Shown in pieces: positions 10,508 through 21,092 of a stretch of DNA of 64,000 nt; position 1 is the stretch's first letter; each line of letters begins with the position of its first letter. The notes below the pieces were generated by a model. The model saw nothing but the letters and a program-made list of their open reading frames with translations. It was not told the DNA's origin and did not search any database. The position numbers and the translations under genes are program-made. Source of the stretch: Eustoma russellianum (lineage: Eukaryota; Streptophyta; Magnoliopsida; Gentianales; Gentianaceae); the NCBI GenBank assembly GCA_036186865.1, contig AP025054.1, forward strand, positions 25,714,118 through 25,778,117. Reading direction: 5' to 3'.

Positions 10508-13500
10508 TTAAGAGCGAAAGGCAGGAAGCGTGAAGTCAGTCACAATAATTCCTCGGATATGTGCAGGAAGTAATATAAGCTCCGAATACGATTTAAAAAG
10601 CATAGTCCGTGAACCTTCCTGGGAGAGATAGTGCGCTGCTTGGTTTACCTCTCGAGGCGCATACGATATGTGTATACATGATTCAGTCAGGAACGCGCGT
10701 AGGCGATGGAGGTCTGGTGCCAGAGGAGTCCGAGCATGCATGAGTGTGAGTAGCTGATGACAGTCAACCTCTACTTGTAACAGGCCATATTTTGGCAGAT
10801 AGTATAGAAGGGAAATTAAGACAGCTTGTGCTTCAACTCTAACCGGATAGTCATGGCGCAGAGGAAAGGAAATGGCATGAATAAGAGATCCTTGCGCATC
10901 ACGTAATATTGCACCACCCCCGGCAGTTTGACAACCAACAGAGGCATCTGTGTTTAATTTCAGTCTACCAACTGGAGGAGGGTTCCAACGAACAATCCGC
11001 AATCTAGCCAAACGAAGAGGAGGAGAGAGACCATTATTAATTAGACGAGGAATATTGGCTACTATTTTTGTTCCGCTTTGTGCCTTGGCCCAGAAAAACA
11101 TATCTACCCGAATATTTTTGAGAAGAGCTTGCTGAGACCATGTTCCATCCCCAAACACCAATTCCGCATAAATTTTCCAAATATTCCAAAGGAGAGTTCC
11201 AAGATATATTCGTTGCATATAGCCAAGAAATCCATCTGTCGTTTCTAACCACACCGAAATCATAAAACTGCGCCAACCAGTGGCAGTATTCGGGCGGATT
11301 TCCAATAAGTCATTGAAATAATGTCGAACAGGGCGGATTTGGGAGCAGTTATAAAAAATGTGATTGTGAGAGGCTGAATCCGCTCTACAAAACGGACATA
11401 TACTTGGCAGAACCTGATTAAAACGGGAGAGGCTGTCTGGCAAAGGCAATGCATTATGCAAGAGCTTCCAAAGAAATACCTGTATTATCGGACGTTGACG
11501 TGGTAACCAGGCTATTTGATTAGACAGGAGCGATGGGGCGGTAGATCGAAGGGACTCATACGCATCCTTTAGGAGGAACTGTCCCGTGGAGTTTAGCCAA
11601 ACTGGTGTCTCGTTATTCCACTGAACCAATGTCTGACATTGTGGATTAATACGGCAAATTCTCTTCCATATAGGAGAGTCATATATACGTGAAACAAATG
11701 TTTGAGTTCTTTGATATCGGCGACGCATATATTCACCCCATAAGGTTGAAGCCACATGATATTGCCACCACAATTTCGCTGCATAGGCACGCTGAATGGT
11801 TTCAAGAGAACGAAGATTTAGACCACCCTCTTTTGTGGGATAAACAAATTGTTGACCATTTAACCCAATGACGTCTATCCGGGCCCCATAGGAAAACCGC
11901 AAATCTCCTTTCCAGTGAGCGAACGACACTACGTGGAATAGCAGATGCAGCCAGAACATGCATTGGTATAGATAAAAGGACAGAGCGAATGAGTATAAGC
12001 CTTCCAGCAGTACTTAATAATTTGGCTTGCCAACCATTGAGTTTAGAGTCTACATGCTGTATCAGATCTAAGCAATGCGTAAATCGCGTGATACCTTTAT
12101 GAAGATACGAGCCTAAGTATTTCATCGGGAGGCTTGTCTGCCGAGCTCCTAGTAAAGCCGTACACGCATTGCGCTGTGCCGCGGAAACTGCATCCGAGTA
12201 GACAACCGAACTTTTATTCCAGTTTACTGCCTGTCCCGAAACTTTCTCATAAGTAGTAAGAAACTTCTTAAAGGCCCTAAAATTTTGGCGACTAGCATCA
12301 AGAAATATAAGCAAATCATCCGCATAAGATAAATGTGTAATGATCATAGGGATACGGCCAATGGAGTATGGCCGAATAACTGAATGATCAACCATAGATT
12401 TAAGACCACGACTAAAGCCCTCAGCAGCAAGAATAAATAATAAGGGTGAGAGTGGGTCCCCTTGTTTGACCCCTCGAGTAGGCCGGAAAAATCCATACGG
12501 GACACCATTCGTTAGTATTGAAATATGAGTAGCCTTCAGCTGATTTAACACCAATGTGACAAAGCTGGTGGAGAAGCCAAAACAATGCATGATGGCCTGC
12601 AAGTATTGCCAATTTACCCTATCAAAGGCCTTTGCCATGTCCAGCTTAAGAACTGACTTATGAGGACGCACACCTTTATCAAGCCAATGTATTAATTCGT
12701 TGGCTAATAGGACTTGCTCCGTGATACCTCGTCCCTTTTGAAATCCCGCTTGTTCTGGAGAAATTAGCTTTGGCAGCAACGTGTTCAACCGTGTGGCAAG
12801 AATACGCGTTTTGAACCTTACTCATGAAAGTAGACAATGCAATAGGCCTAAAATCATTAAACGTACGTTGAGACGATCCTTTGGGAATCAGAACTATCAT
12901 CGAGTGGGCCATGGCACGCGGAACGGGAAAGCCTAGAAAGTATTCTTGGACCGCTTTATGGACATCATGACAAATTACATCCCAACAAGTGCGAAAAAAC
13001 CACCCATTATAGCCATCGGGGCCTGCAGCACTATGAGGATCTAGACTCCAGACAGCTTCTTTTACTTCCTCTAAAGACGGCAGCGCAGTGAGCATTATGT
13101 TCTCATCCACAGTGATCAAGGATGGAATTGGGGATAAAAATTGAATTGGATCGTCTACCGGTTGAGCAGTGAACATTCGGGTGAAATGATCCACAGCCGC
13201 TCGACCAATGTCCTCTGGGGTATTACAGTAAGTACCATCCTCAAGGTAGATTCCTTGCAAGCGTTGTCGACGCTGTTTATCTTTAACTATAGAATGGAAG
13301 TATCTTGAACTACAATCTCCTTCCTGCAGCCATTTGACTCTAGCTTTTTGTTTCCAATATTGAAGCTCAATATTCGTCACACGACGTAGCTCAGATTGAG
13401 CCTCAAAATAGGCCATGCGAGTACAATCGTTAGGTTCCTGATCAAACTGAATCTCCGCTGAATTAGCCTGACGTTCAGCATGCTGCACCATATGAAAAAT

Positions 13501-14368
13501 ATTGCCAAACACATCTCTATTCCACTGTCTAATATCCTTCTTGTATGCACGTAGCTTGGCGCATAAACCATGCATACCACCAACTGTGGGATACGATGAC
13601 CAAGCTGCTTTGGTGAATGTCATGAAGTCTGGATGAGACGTCCAGACGGTCAAGAAACGAAATTGTTTTGGGCCAGATTGAATGTCAGTCGAGCATTGAA
13701 GCAAAAGGGGGCAATGATCGGATGACGTACGGCTCAGATGAGTCAACTTCAACAGTGGAAAAACATTGTAAAAATTTTCACTACAGAACACCCAATCCAG
13801 TCTACGCCATACCCGTCCAAGGCCACGACCACCTTGCCATGTATAGCGGGTTCCAGTGTGGGGGTACCAACTGTAATTCAGCATATTGTACTGTATCGTT
13901 AAAGTCTTGAAGGGTAGACATAGAAGGACGCGACGTACCTTTATGATCCAAAGGTGATAAAAACGTGTTAAAATCTCCCGTTAGCAACCATGGATCATGA
14001 CAAGTATCATAACAGTGCTTAATCGATTGCCAGAGATTCTGTCTGTGCTGCACAGTGTGTCGACCATACACACAAGAAATACGCACTATATGTTGCGTAT
14101 GTATCTGAAAACGAAAGTGGGCAATTTGATCCGACAGGCAAGCATCCAGAAGTTGCAAACTAGATGTTTTCCAGAAACACCATGCACGCCCTTGACAAAC
14201 ACTTTGAGATGCAGTAAATCCTAAATTTATTTGAGCTCTGGTTAAACGTGATTCTGATTGTTGAGGTTCTATTAGGAAAAGAAATTGGATACGATACTGA
14301 GCAAGCAGAAGTCTCAAGCGAGGTAATGAAGTGCGTAGACCTCGCAGATTCCACGTTAGCGTATTCAT
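10508..14368 (-). pseudogene. LINE-2 ORF2 (endonuclease-RT-zf-RVT-RNase H), three frameshifts
   Basis: About 1,286 codons. The ATG at 14368 starts MNTLTWNLRGL, the endonuclease. GDFNTF (about residue 145), GLGRVWRRLDW and TSSDHCPLL complete that domain. RT follows with FRPIALS, LDMAKAFDRVNW, GVKQGDPLSPLLF and catalytic YADD near 12325. A zf-RVT motif (CPFCRADSASHNHIFYNC) lies near 11390 and RNase H starts KLNTDASVG near 10950. Frames shift by +1 at about 13878, 12818 (an extra A in CAAAACG) and 11837 (an extra T in TTATCCC). All three look like one-base insertions and there is no nonsense codon. The start overlaps the ORF1 stop as ATGA, pointing to termination-reinitiation. It would nick DNA and reverse-transcribe the element RNA. 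Confidence 0.9.
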
Positions 14369-15717
14369 TGAGACTGTTGGGAGATGGAGCTTGAAGAGCG
14401 AGCAGTGCTACGAGTTATAACCTGTCGAGGGGGTCTAGGAATCTGAGAGTGCAAGCGCCGAGTACGTTTACGTATGCATGGGATAAATCCTTCTGCGTCT
14501 GCTTCAAGTGAAGGGTTAGATATTCTATGAAGCAGTTCAGCGTCCGATGATCCTTCTCTTGCGGGGGGCATGCGCGACGATAGTAAATTTGAGGCCCGTT
14601 GGTAGTCTTCTTGGGCGTCTGATGGGTTAGATATCAGATGGGGCAACTCCATGGCATCTGTTTCAGATGAGGTGTGCAAAATGTCTGGAGAGGAGGAAGG
14701 CGTTTGCTGTCCTAACTGTGCGTCGTCATTACATCTTGTAATGTCAGGCTGATACCTCGGGAGATCAGAGTTCTCACGTATGTGATGATCAGAATTTTCT
14801 ACTGGATGACACACAGGAGGATCATCTGGAAATGCCGGATCAGCGGTTCGCTCCTGTGGCAACGGTGCATCAGTGGCTGCCTGTACATCCTGCTGTTGTA
14901 AAATGATTGGATCTGCCACAATATCATCATGGGGCTGAGAAACATCAGTTGGCGGTTTAGGGCGCCATTGTTGCAGAGATGGCGGCGGCACAGCAGCCTC
15001 TCCGCAGCGATCACGCTTGTGACCCAAAAGATTGCATTTTGAACAATAATCTGGTATATCCTCATAAATCACCGTTTGATAATGATGATGATCTATACTT
15101 TGAATATGAAGTTTAGTGGGCAAGTCCTTTGACACATCAATTTCCACGCAAATTCGAGCCACAGACGGACGAAGTACCTTTTGAGTTGCAGCATCCAAAC
15201 GAATTGGGGTTCCGATCATAGTGGCAATGGCAAAGAGCGATTTTTCATTCTGCAAATATACAGGCAATCCTGGCATAGAAACCCAGATTGGTACAATGGG
15301 AGCATCATATCTCGGATCAAAGTCATGAGTATACTTGGTGATGCGCATATGAAAACCAAGGATATTCCATGATCTTCGGCCAAAACAACGATTGTAATCC
15401 ATCTCCTTTTCAAAGCGCAGGAGCACATGTGATTTGTCAAGCAACCCTGCATGAACGGCGCCAGTAAATCCTATACGATCCAGAGATTTTTGCAATGCCA
15501 CCATAGACGGCCTTCCATTCCAGAAAGATCCAACCAGAGAAAATCGGAATGGAGACAATAGCGCTGTGACCTCAGATTCATCAAAGACGATCGATGGGAG
15601 TCCTTTATATCGCTGAGGTTGTTTGTGGGAAATCGTTGGTGGTAATGTCGCGGGAGAGCCAGCCAGTATGGCTGCATAGGACCGGCCGGCCGTAGCCGCC
15701 GGCCCGGAGGTCGTCAT
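14365..15717 (-). CDS. LINE-2 ORF1, DUF4283 and CCHC RNA-binding protein (450 aa, intact)
   Basis: Opens at ATG 15717 (MTTSGPAATAGRSYAAILAG), the position matching LINE-3 ORF1. Residues about 45-200 form the DUF4283 region: FDESEVTALLSPF, then FHMRITKYTHDFDP, and RPSVARICVEIDVSKDLP. A CCHC knuckle CSKCNLLGHKRDRC lies at about residues 222-240. The remaining 210 residues are low-complexity and polar, with two copies of an HRISNPS/HLISNPS-like motif. The C-terminus is basic (RKRTRRLHSQ). Plant LINE ORF1 proteins of this build bind element RNA. The stop overlaps the ORF2 ATG by 4 nt. No break is visible, unlike the paralogous ORF1 of LINE-3. Confidence 0.9.
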   Translation of the reverse strand: MTTSGPAATAGRSYAAILAGSPATLPPTISHKQPQRYKGLPSIVFDESEVTALLSPFRFSLVGSFWNGRPSMVALQKSLDRIGFTGAVHAGLLDKSHVLLRFEKEMDYNRCFGRRSWNILGFHMRITKYTHDFDPRYDAPIVPIWVSMPGLPVYLQNEKSLFAIATMIGTPIRLDAATQKVLRPSVARICVEIDVSKDLPTKLHIQSIDHHHYQTVIYEDIPDYCSKCNLLGHKRDRCGEAAVPPPSLQQWRPKPPTDVSQPHDDIVADPIILQQQDVQAATDAPLPQERTADPAFPDDPPVCHPVENSDHHIRENSDLPRYQPDITRCNDDAQLGQQTPSSSPDILHTSSETDAMELPHLISNPSDAQEDYQRASNLLSSRMPPAREGSSDAELLHRISNPSLEADAEGFIPCIRKRTRRLHSQIPRPPRQVITRSTARSSSSISQQSQ

Positions 15718-15767
15718 TGTCGCAGTCAGATGAGCGCCGCCAATCGCCGATCGCCAGAGCTATTCAA

Positions 15768-15804
15768 TTATATATATATATATATATGTATATGTATATG
15801 TGTG

Positions 15805-15835
<31 letters not shown>

Positions 15836-15907
15836 GTATGTATATATATATATATGTATGTATATATATATATATATGTATGTATGTATATATATATGTA
15901 TATATAT
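15768..15907. repeat. (TATG)n/(TA)n microsatellite, right of LINE-2
   Basis: 140 bp of TA with TATG and TGTG steps; the right half of the microsatellite of array unit 2. Confidence 0.9.
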
Positions 15908-16378
15908 GCAAAGACTTGTATAATGTACAATATATGTATGGCAAACTAGTGAATGTGCTAACTAGTAAATTAAAGAAAAGACACACAAACATAAGGGCTG
16001 TTTTAGTTATTTTAAGCAGAGGTCACTAAAAGGAGCGAAATGGTAATTTTCATATTTTCAAAAGTTATGAAAGTGGGCTGTTTTAATAAGGGCCATGAAT
16101 TGAAATATGAAAATGACCCAATAAGACAAGGATATAGCAATTAGAGCCCAAAAATGGGCTGATTTTGGGGACTGATCCGAATGCACCAAAGTAGGGGCGA
16201 AATGGGAACTTCACCTAAGTATATGATATGATAATTGAGCCAAACAGTAGACTCAAGTGCTAAGATATTTAGAGGCATGAAATCAGCCTATACCGAGTCT
16301 ACTTTAATGCATACGCCGAAGAAGTTTTAAAAGCGAGATGGTTTATCATACGACACATGCTTACGAAAATGAGTAGCA

Positions 16379-17092
16379 AAACTTTAATCCATACCAGAAA
16401 GTACACACCAGCGTAAAACGATATGAGTAGCAAAAGATTGGATTTCCTCCTCCGTAAATGAAATCATTGGAATGCCCTTAAATTTTTGAATGTGCTTCGG
16501 CACCATGAAAAAGAAGCCGACGAAAATAGTGAGGCTTAAGTCTTTGGAGGTGCCGAAATTACATCTGACGGCATGGCCATAGGGTTCGGTTGTGGCGGCG
16601 TGACTGCCATGGCTAAGGTATTAGTAGAAGAAAAGGAAAAAATGGAGAAAGGTTGAATTGGAATGCAATAAAGTAGGAAGGCTGAAGGAGAATGGCGCTG
16701 GCTATGCTGCCATTCTGTGTGAAACGATATGAGTAGCAAAAGATTGGATTTCCTCCTCCGTAAATGAAATCATTGGAATGCCCTTAAATTTTTGAATGTG
16801 CTTCGGCACCATGAAAAAGAAGCCGACAAAAACAGTGAGGCATAAGTCTTTGGAGGCGCCGAAATTACATCTGACGGCATGGCCATAGGGTTCGGTTGTG
16901 GCAGCGTGACTGCCATGGCTAAGGCATTAGTAGAAGAAAAGGAAAAAAAGGAGAAAGGTAGATTTGGAATGCAATAAAGTAGGAAGGCGGAAGGAGAATT
17001 GCGCTGGCTATGCTGCCATCCTCTGTGAATCGCACCAGAGACGACGGGAGGGCATCATCGCACGGCCTCATTTTGTTTTAACTAGTTAATTG

Positions 17093-17172
<80 letters not shown>

Positions 17173-17638
17173 AAGACTTGTATAATGTACAATATATGTA
17201 TGGCAAACTAGTGAATGTGCTAATTAGTAAATTAAAGAAAAGACACACAAACATAAGGGCGGTTTTAGTTATGTTAAGCAGAGGTCACTAAAAGGAGCAA
17301 AATGGTAATTTTCATATTTTCAAAAGTTATGAAAGTGGGCTGTTTTAATAAGGGCCATGAATTGAAATATGAAAATGACCCAATAGGACAAGGATATAGC
17401 AATTAGAGCCCAAAAATGGGCTGATTTTGGGGACTGATCCGAATGCACCAAAGTAGGGGCGAAATGGGAACTTCACCTAAGTATATGATATGATAATTGA
17501 GCCAAACATTAGACTCAAGTGCTAAGATATTTAGAGGCATGAAATCAGCCTATACCGAGTCTACTTTAATGAAGTTTTAAAAGCGAGATGGTTTATCATA
17601 CGACACATGTTTACGAAAATGAGTAGCAAAACTTTAAT
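16379..17638. repeat. Array unit 3
   Basis: Doubled LINE segment (16379 and about 16724), leader, (CA)n then (TA)n at 17096-17169, flank to 17638. A small deletion near 17568 removed part of the flank seen in unit 1 (CATACGCCGAA). Confidence 0.85.
17096..17169. repeat. Compound (CA)n(TA)n microsatellite
   Basis: About 14 CA dinucleotides followed by about 23 TA in array unit 3. It corresponds to the pure TA tract of the other units. Confidence 0.9.
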
Positions 17639-18343
17639 CCATACCAGAAAGTACACACCAACTTAAAACGATATGAGTAGCAAAAGATTGGATTTCCTCC
17701 TCCGTAAATGAAATCATTGGAATGTCCTTAAATTTTTGAATGTGCTTCGGCACCATGAAAAAGAAGCCGATGAAAACAGTGAGGCATAAGTCTTTGGAGC
17801 CGCCAAAATTACATCTGACGGCATGGCCATAGGGTTAGGTTGTGGCGGCGTGACTGCCATGGCTAAGGTATTAGTAGAAGAAAAGGAAAAAAGGGAGAAA
17901 GGTAGAATTGGAATGCAATAAACTAGGAAGGCAGAAGGAGAATGGCGCTGGCTATGCTGCCATCCTCTGTGAAACGATATGAGTAGCAAAAGATTAGATT
18001 TCCTCCTCCGTAAATGAAATCATTGGAATGCCCTTAAATTTTTGAATGTGCTTCGGCACCATGAAAAAGAAGCCGACAGAAATAGTGAGGCATAAGTCTT
18101 TGGAGGCGCCGAAATTACATCTGACGGCATGGCCATAGGGTTCGGTTGTGGCGGCGTGACTGCCATGGCTAAGGCATTAGTAGAAGAAAAGGAAAAAAGG
18201 GAGAAAGGTAGAATTGGAATGCAATAAAGTAGGAAGGCAGAAGGAGAATGGCGCTGGCTGTGCTGCCATCCTCTGTGAATCGCACCAGAGACGACGGGAG
18301 GGCATCATCGCACGGCCTCATTATGTTTTAACTAGTTAATTGA

Positions 18344-18396
<53 letters not shown>

Positions 18397-18833
18397 AAGA
18401 CTTGTATAATGTACAATATATGTATGGCAAACTAGTGAATGTGCTAACTAGTAAATTAAAGAAAAGACACACAAACATAAGGACTGTTTTAGTTATTTTA
18501 AGCAGAGGTCACTAAAAGGAGCAAAATGGTAATTTTCATATTTTCAAAAGTTATGAAAGTGGGCTTTTTTAATAAGGGCCATGAATTGAAATATGAAAAT
18601 GACCCAATAGGACAAGGATATAGCAATTAGAGCCCAAATATGGGCTGATTTTGGGGACTGATCCGAATGCACCAAAGTAGGGGCGAAATGGGAACTTCAC
18701 CTAAGTATATGATATGATAATTGAGCCAAACATTAGACTCAAGTGCTAAGATATTTAGAGGCATGAAATCAGCCTATAAGAAGTTTTAAAAGCGAGATGG
18801 TTTATCATACGACACATGCTTACGAAAATGACT
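17639..18833. repeat. Array unit 4 (last)
   Basis: Doubled LINE segment (17639 and about 17974), leader, (TA)n at 18345-18392, flank to 18833, where similarity ends at AAAATGA. Near 18779 it has a larger deletion at the same flank site as unit 3. Confidence 0.85.
18345..18392. repeat. (TA)n microsatellite of unit 4
   Basis: About 23 TA dinucleotides at the same position as in the other units. Confidence 0.9.
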
Positions 18834-19274
18834 ATCACGCAAACATTTTAAAATGAGTTTTACACGACATTTTCGCAAATATGATATTATCAGATGAAAT
18901 GTTTTTAAAAGGATTTTAACAAACCGTACCTCAAGACGACTGACTCCATATGAGATATGTTACGTTGTTTCGACAACTCATATGTATGTTTGGAGGCTGC
19001 CTGACATCAGGGGTAGTAGTGAGGATTTTAGGGGAAACATCTGTTCTGATACACCCCTCGTTGGGTGTTTTTCTGTATGTTCGCCCCATGACGCTGGAAC
19101 CTAGGTGAGAGGTTGACATCATATGGTGAGTTTCTGTTTATGTTTTGGCTGAATGTAACACCATGTCTGAGACCCGGGATCTCTGCCAATGTGTCCTGAT
19201 GATTTCATACGTATGATGTAACACCAAGGGTGGATCTCGGGATCCATAGACAGTATACGACTACTCAGGGAGTC
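18834..19274. other. Unassigned sequence with a short imperfect direct repeat
   Basis: No gene is seen. Two similar blocks start TGTAACACCA and continue with CCCGGGATCTCTGCC or TCTCGGGATCCATAG (about 19155 and 19219). They may be eroded LTR ends of the Gypsy family that follows. Confidence 0.4.
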
Positions 19275-20473
19275 TATAGCACCCCGCTCTCGTGCCCTAG
19301 CATCGGGAATAGTGCACCCGCCGTAGCCTACTACGAGGACTACAAGGCGTCATTCAAACTTCTTTACACGTCAGAAATGACATATAAATTTTTCGCAAAA
19401 ACGATCATAAAAAAATAAACATCACCATTAATTTAAATCCATCGAAATAAAACAAGTACCAAAGCTGTTGAAATCCAGTACATCAAATATGAACAACTGA
19501 ATTAACCCGAAGATAAGTAATAAGTCTAGGTGAAGGCAGCCATCTATCTATCTCGCTGAAAGTATCTGGTCCCACGATCTCAATCCTAGCCCTGAGCCCC
19601 GCTTACTCTCCCCAACTCGCACGATCGGACCCATCCTCTATAAAGATATACTCGAAGTCCTGCTCACCTGTGGAGGGGGGGTAGGGGGTGAGTGATGGGA
19701 GTCACTCGTAGGCTACCCGTCTCTTCCGAAAAGAGACTGTCACATACTGAGTCGGGTAAACACATAAAGCATGTATAGTAGAAACAGATAAATAAAGCAA
19801 TAAAACATAAATAAAGAAATAGCACATACCCGACCGATCCATATCCCAAAACGTCACACTGAAACAACTTAATAACAATATCAACAATAATCAGAACAAT
19901 AACAAATGCAATGCACAACTTCATCATGCATGCTCTTCTATCTCCGTGTCACGCGCAGTCATTTAATATCACACGTTATGCTCTTTCATTTCTATGATAT
20001 GCTATGCATGTCCCGGGTCCTATTAGGTGAAGGTAACCGTTATTACCAACACCCATCACACGCCTCGTCATGCCACACGTCCCGCAGGACCACAAGGCTC
20101 ATAGGCCAAAGGCAATGCTCGTGCTATGAATGCTTCACACTTTCACACTTCCGGTTCTGCTATGTTGCATGCTCCATTCTATGTTGCGTATTACCTATAT
20201 TGCGTAGTTACCCTATGTTGCGTGGGGTTCATTACTGTATTTTATCTTCTACCGTTATTTTATCTTCCTAGACTTTATTTTAGGTTTCTACGCTTTATTT
20301 TATTTTTCCTAGGCTTTCGCGCACTTTATCCTTCCTACTATTTTTTTCCCTTTGGTTTTAATTAATTTAGTGAGTTTCTAAATTTTCTTACTCATATAAC
20401 ATTAATGTCAAACTAATTGATTATATATATTTTTCCATAGTTGATTATTATTATCATTATAATCATTATTATC

Positions 20474-20483
20474 NNNNNNNNNN
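20474..20483. other. Assembly gap (10 N)
   Basis: Ten N bases within a TA/A-rich tract. The true length of sequence missing here is unknown. Confidence 1.
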
Positions 20484-20682
20484 TATATAAAAAAAAATAA
20501 AAAAAATATATATATATATATTTTCTTCTCCTCCTGCGACACTCAGTACCTTTATTTTATTTTTTATTTTTAATTATTATTAATATATCCCATTATTATT
20601 GTTTTTATTAATATTACTATTATTAGTATTTACGCAAACCCTAATTTATCTTGACCTTATTTAACACCCTTTTTTTAAACAG

Positions 20683-20980
20683 GCCTTTACAATTTTTGGC
20701 CCTTTTCAAAATTCACTGGCATTCCAGTCCGATGGAAACTGGCCTGCTGGCCTTCTGCCCACTGGCCCTTTATTCCTTTTTTTATACTAATCTATGATTT
20801 GGGCCGGTTGCTGAACTGGTCCACTGGCCACTGAGGCTGGCAGGCTGGTCTGCTGGCCCTGCGGCCCGCCAGCCCTATATTCTTTTTTTTAATTTCCTTT
20901 GATTTGGGCCAATTCCCTTGGCCTGCTGCGGTTAGGGGCCGGCCCACCATGGCTGAGGCAGGCTGGCCTGCGTTTTTTTT
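20683..20980. repeat. CTGGCC-rich degenerate repeat
   Basis: About 300 bp with many CTGGCC, CTGCTGGCC and GGCCGG steps, far more GC-rich than the surroundings. It lies inside the family-H LTR remnant and looks like a degenerate simple repeat of a 6-9 bp motif. Confidence 0.6.
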
Positions 20981-21092
20981 CCTTTATTTATTTACTTTTC
21001 TTAATTAATTTCTATATTTATTCAAAATTCCATAACTTTTTCATTTTAGCCCCGATTTAACCGAAACCAATTCTATTAGACTCCGTTTAACT

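Larger units (their letters stand above)
9933..15767 (-). mobile_element. LINE-2: near full-length L1-clade LINE
   Basis: On the minus strand: a 50 bp 5' leader, ORF1 (15717-14365), ORF2 overlapping it by ATGA (14368-10508), a 0.55 kb 3' UTR and a poly-A tail seen as T12 at 9933-9944. Both ends lie in TATATG repeats; TATATGTATATGTAT is found on both sides and may be the target-site duplication, but this is ambiguous inside a microsatellite. ORF1 is intact and ORF2 has three one-base insertions but no other stop, so the insertion is fairly recent. Confidence 0.9.
5210..16378. repeat. Array unit 2, split by two LINEs
   Basis: Left part 5210-5917 holds the doubled LINE segment (second copy starts about 5549) and the leader. 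Its (TA)n runs from 5917, is interrupted by LINE-1 and LINE-2 and resumes at about 15768-15907. The flank follows at 15908-16378. Net length without insertions is about 1.2 kb. Confidence 0.85.
4288..18833. repeat. Tandem array of LINE-5'-end + (TA)n + flank units (about 1.2 kb)
   Basis: Four copies of the same order of sequence are present: the LINE-3 5' segment starting TCCATACCAGAAAG, the GACGACGGGAGGGC leader, a (TA)n or (CA)n(TA)n tract, then a 470 bp flank starting GCAAAGACTTG and ending ACGAAAATGAG. Copies start at 4288, 5210, 16379 and 17639. Copy 1 has a single LINE-derived segment still attached to the rest of LINE-3. Copies 2-4 contain that segment twice in tandem, joined at CTGTGAA/ACGATATG. 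Copy 2 is split by LINE-1 and LINE-2. Units differ by only a few percent, so amplification postdates LINE-3 insertion. Confidence 0.9.
19275..21092 (-). mobile_element. Gypsy-type LTR remnant (family H)
   Basis: The plus strand starts TATAGCACCCCGCTC..CCTAGCATCGGGAATAG, like the LTR at 60720 (TGTAACGTCCCGCTC..CCTAGCATCGGGAACAG). By analogy with element C it is in minus orientation. It shares the GTGAGTGA block near 19690 and the CATGCATG/CACACG-rich segment near 19930-20150 with family H. An assembly gap interrupts it, and copy A of the Copia family was inserted at its right side. No coding sequence is recognised. The far end (…GGGTACAACA in other families) is not seen. Confidence 0.6.

Noticed and set aside
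6008..15767. A single LINE inverted by twin priming
   Set aside because: Both halves have their own 3' UTR and A tail facing the centre, and their RT proteins are only about 60% identical, so they are two independent insertions.
15717..16029. Open frames rich in Tyr-Ile (YIYIYMYM) on both strands
   Set aside because: They are translations of the TATG/TA microsatellite; the same applies to frames at 24739-24954 and 51383-51649.
20474..20483. Boundary of a structural change
   Set aside because: The N run is an assembly gap in an AT-rich tract and cannot be interpreted.
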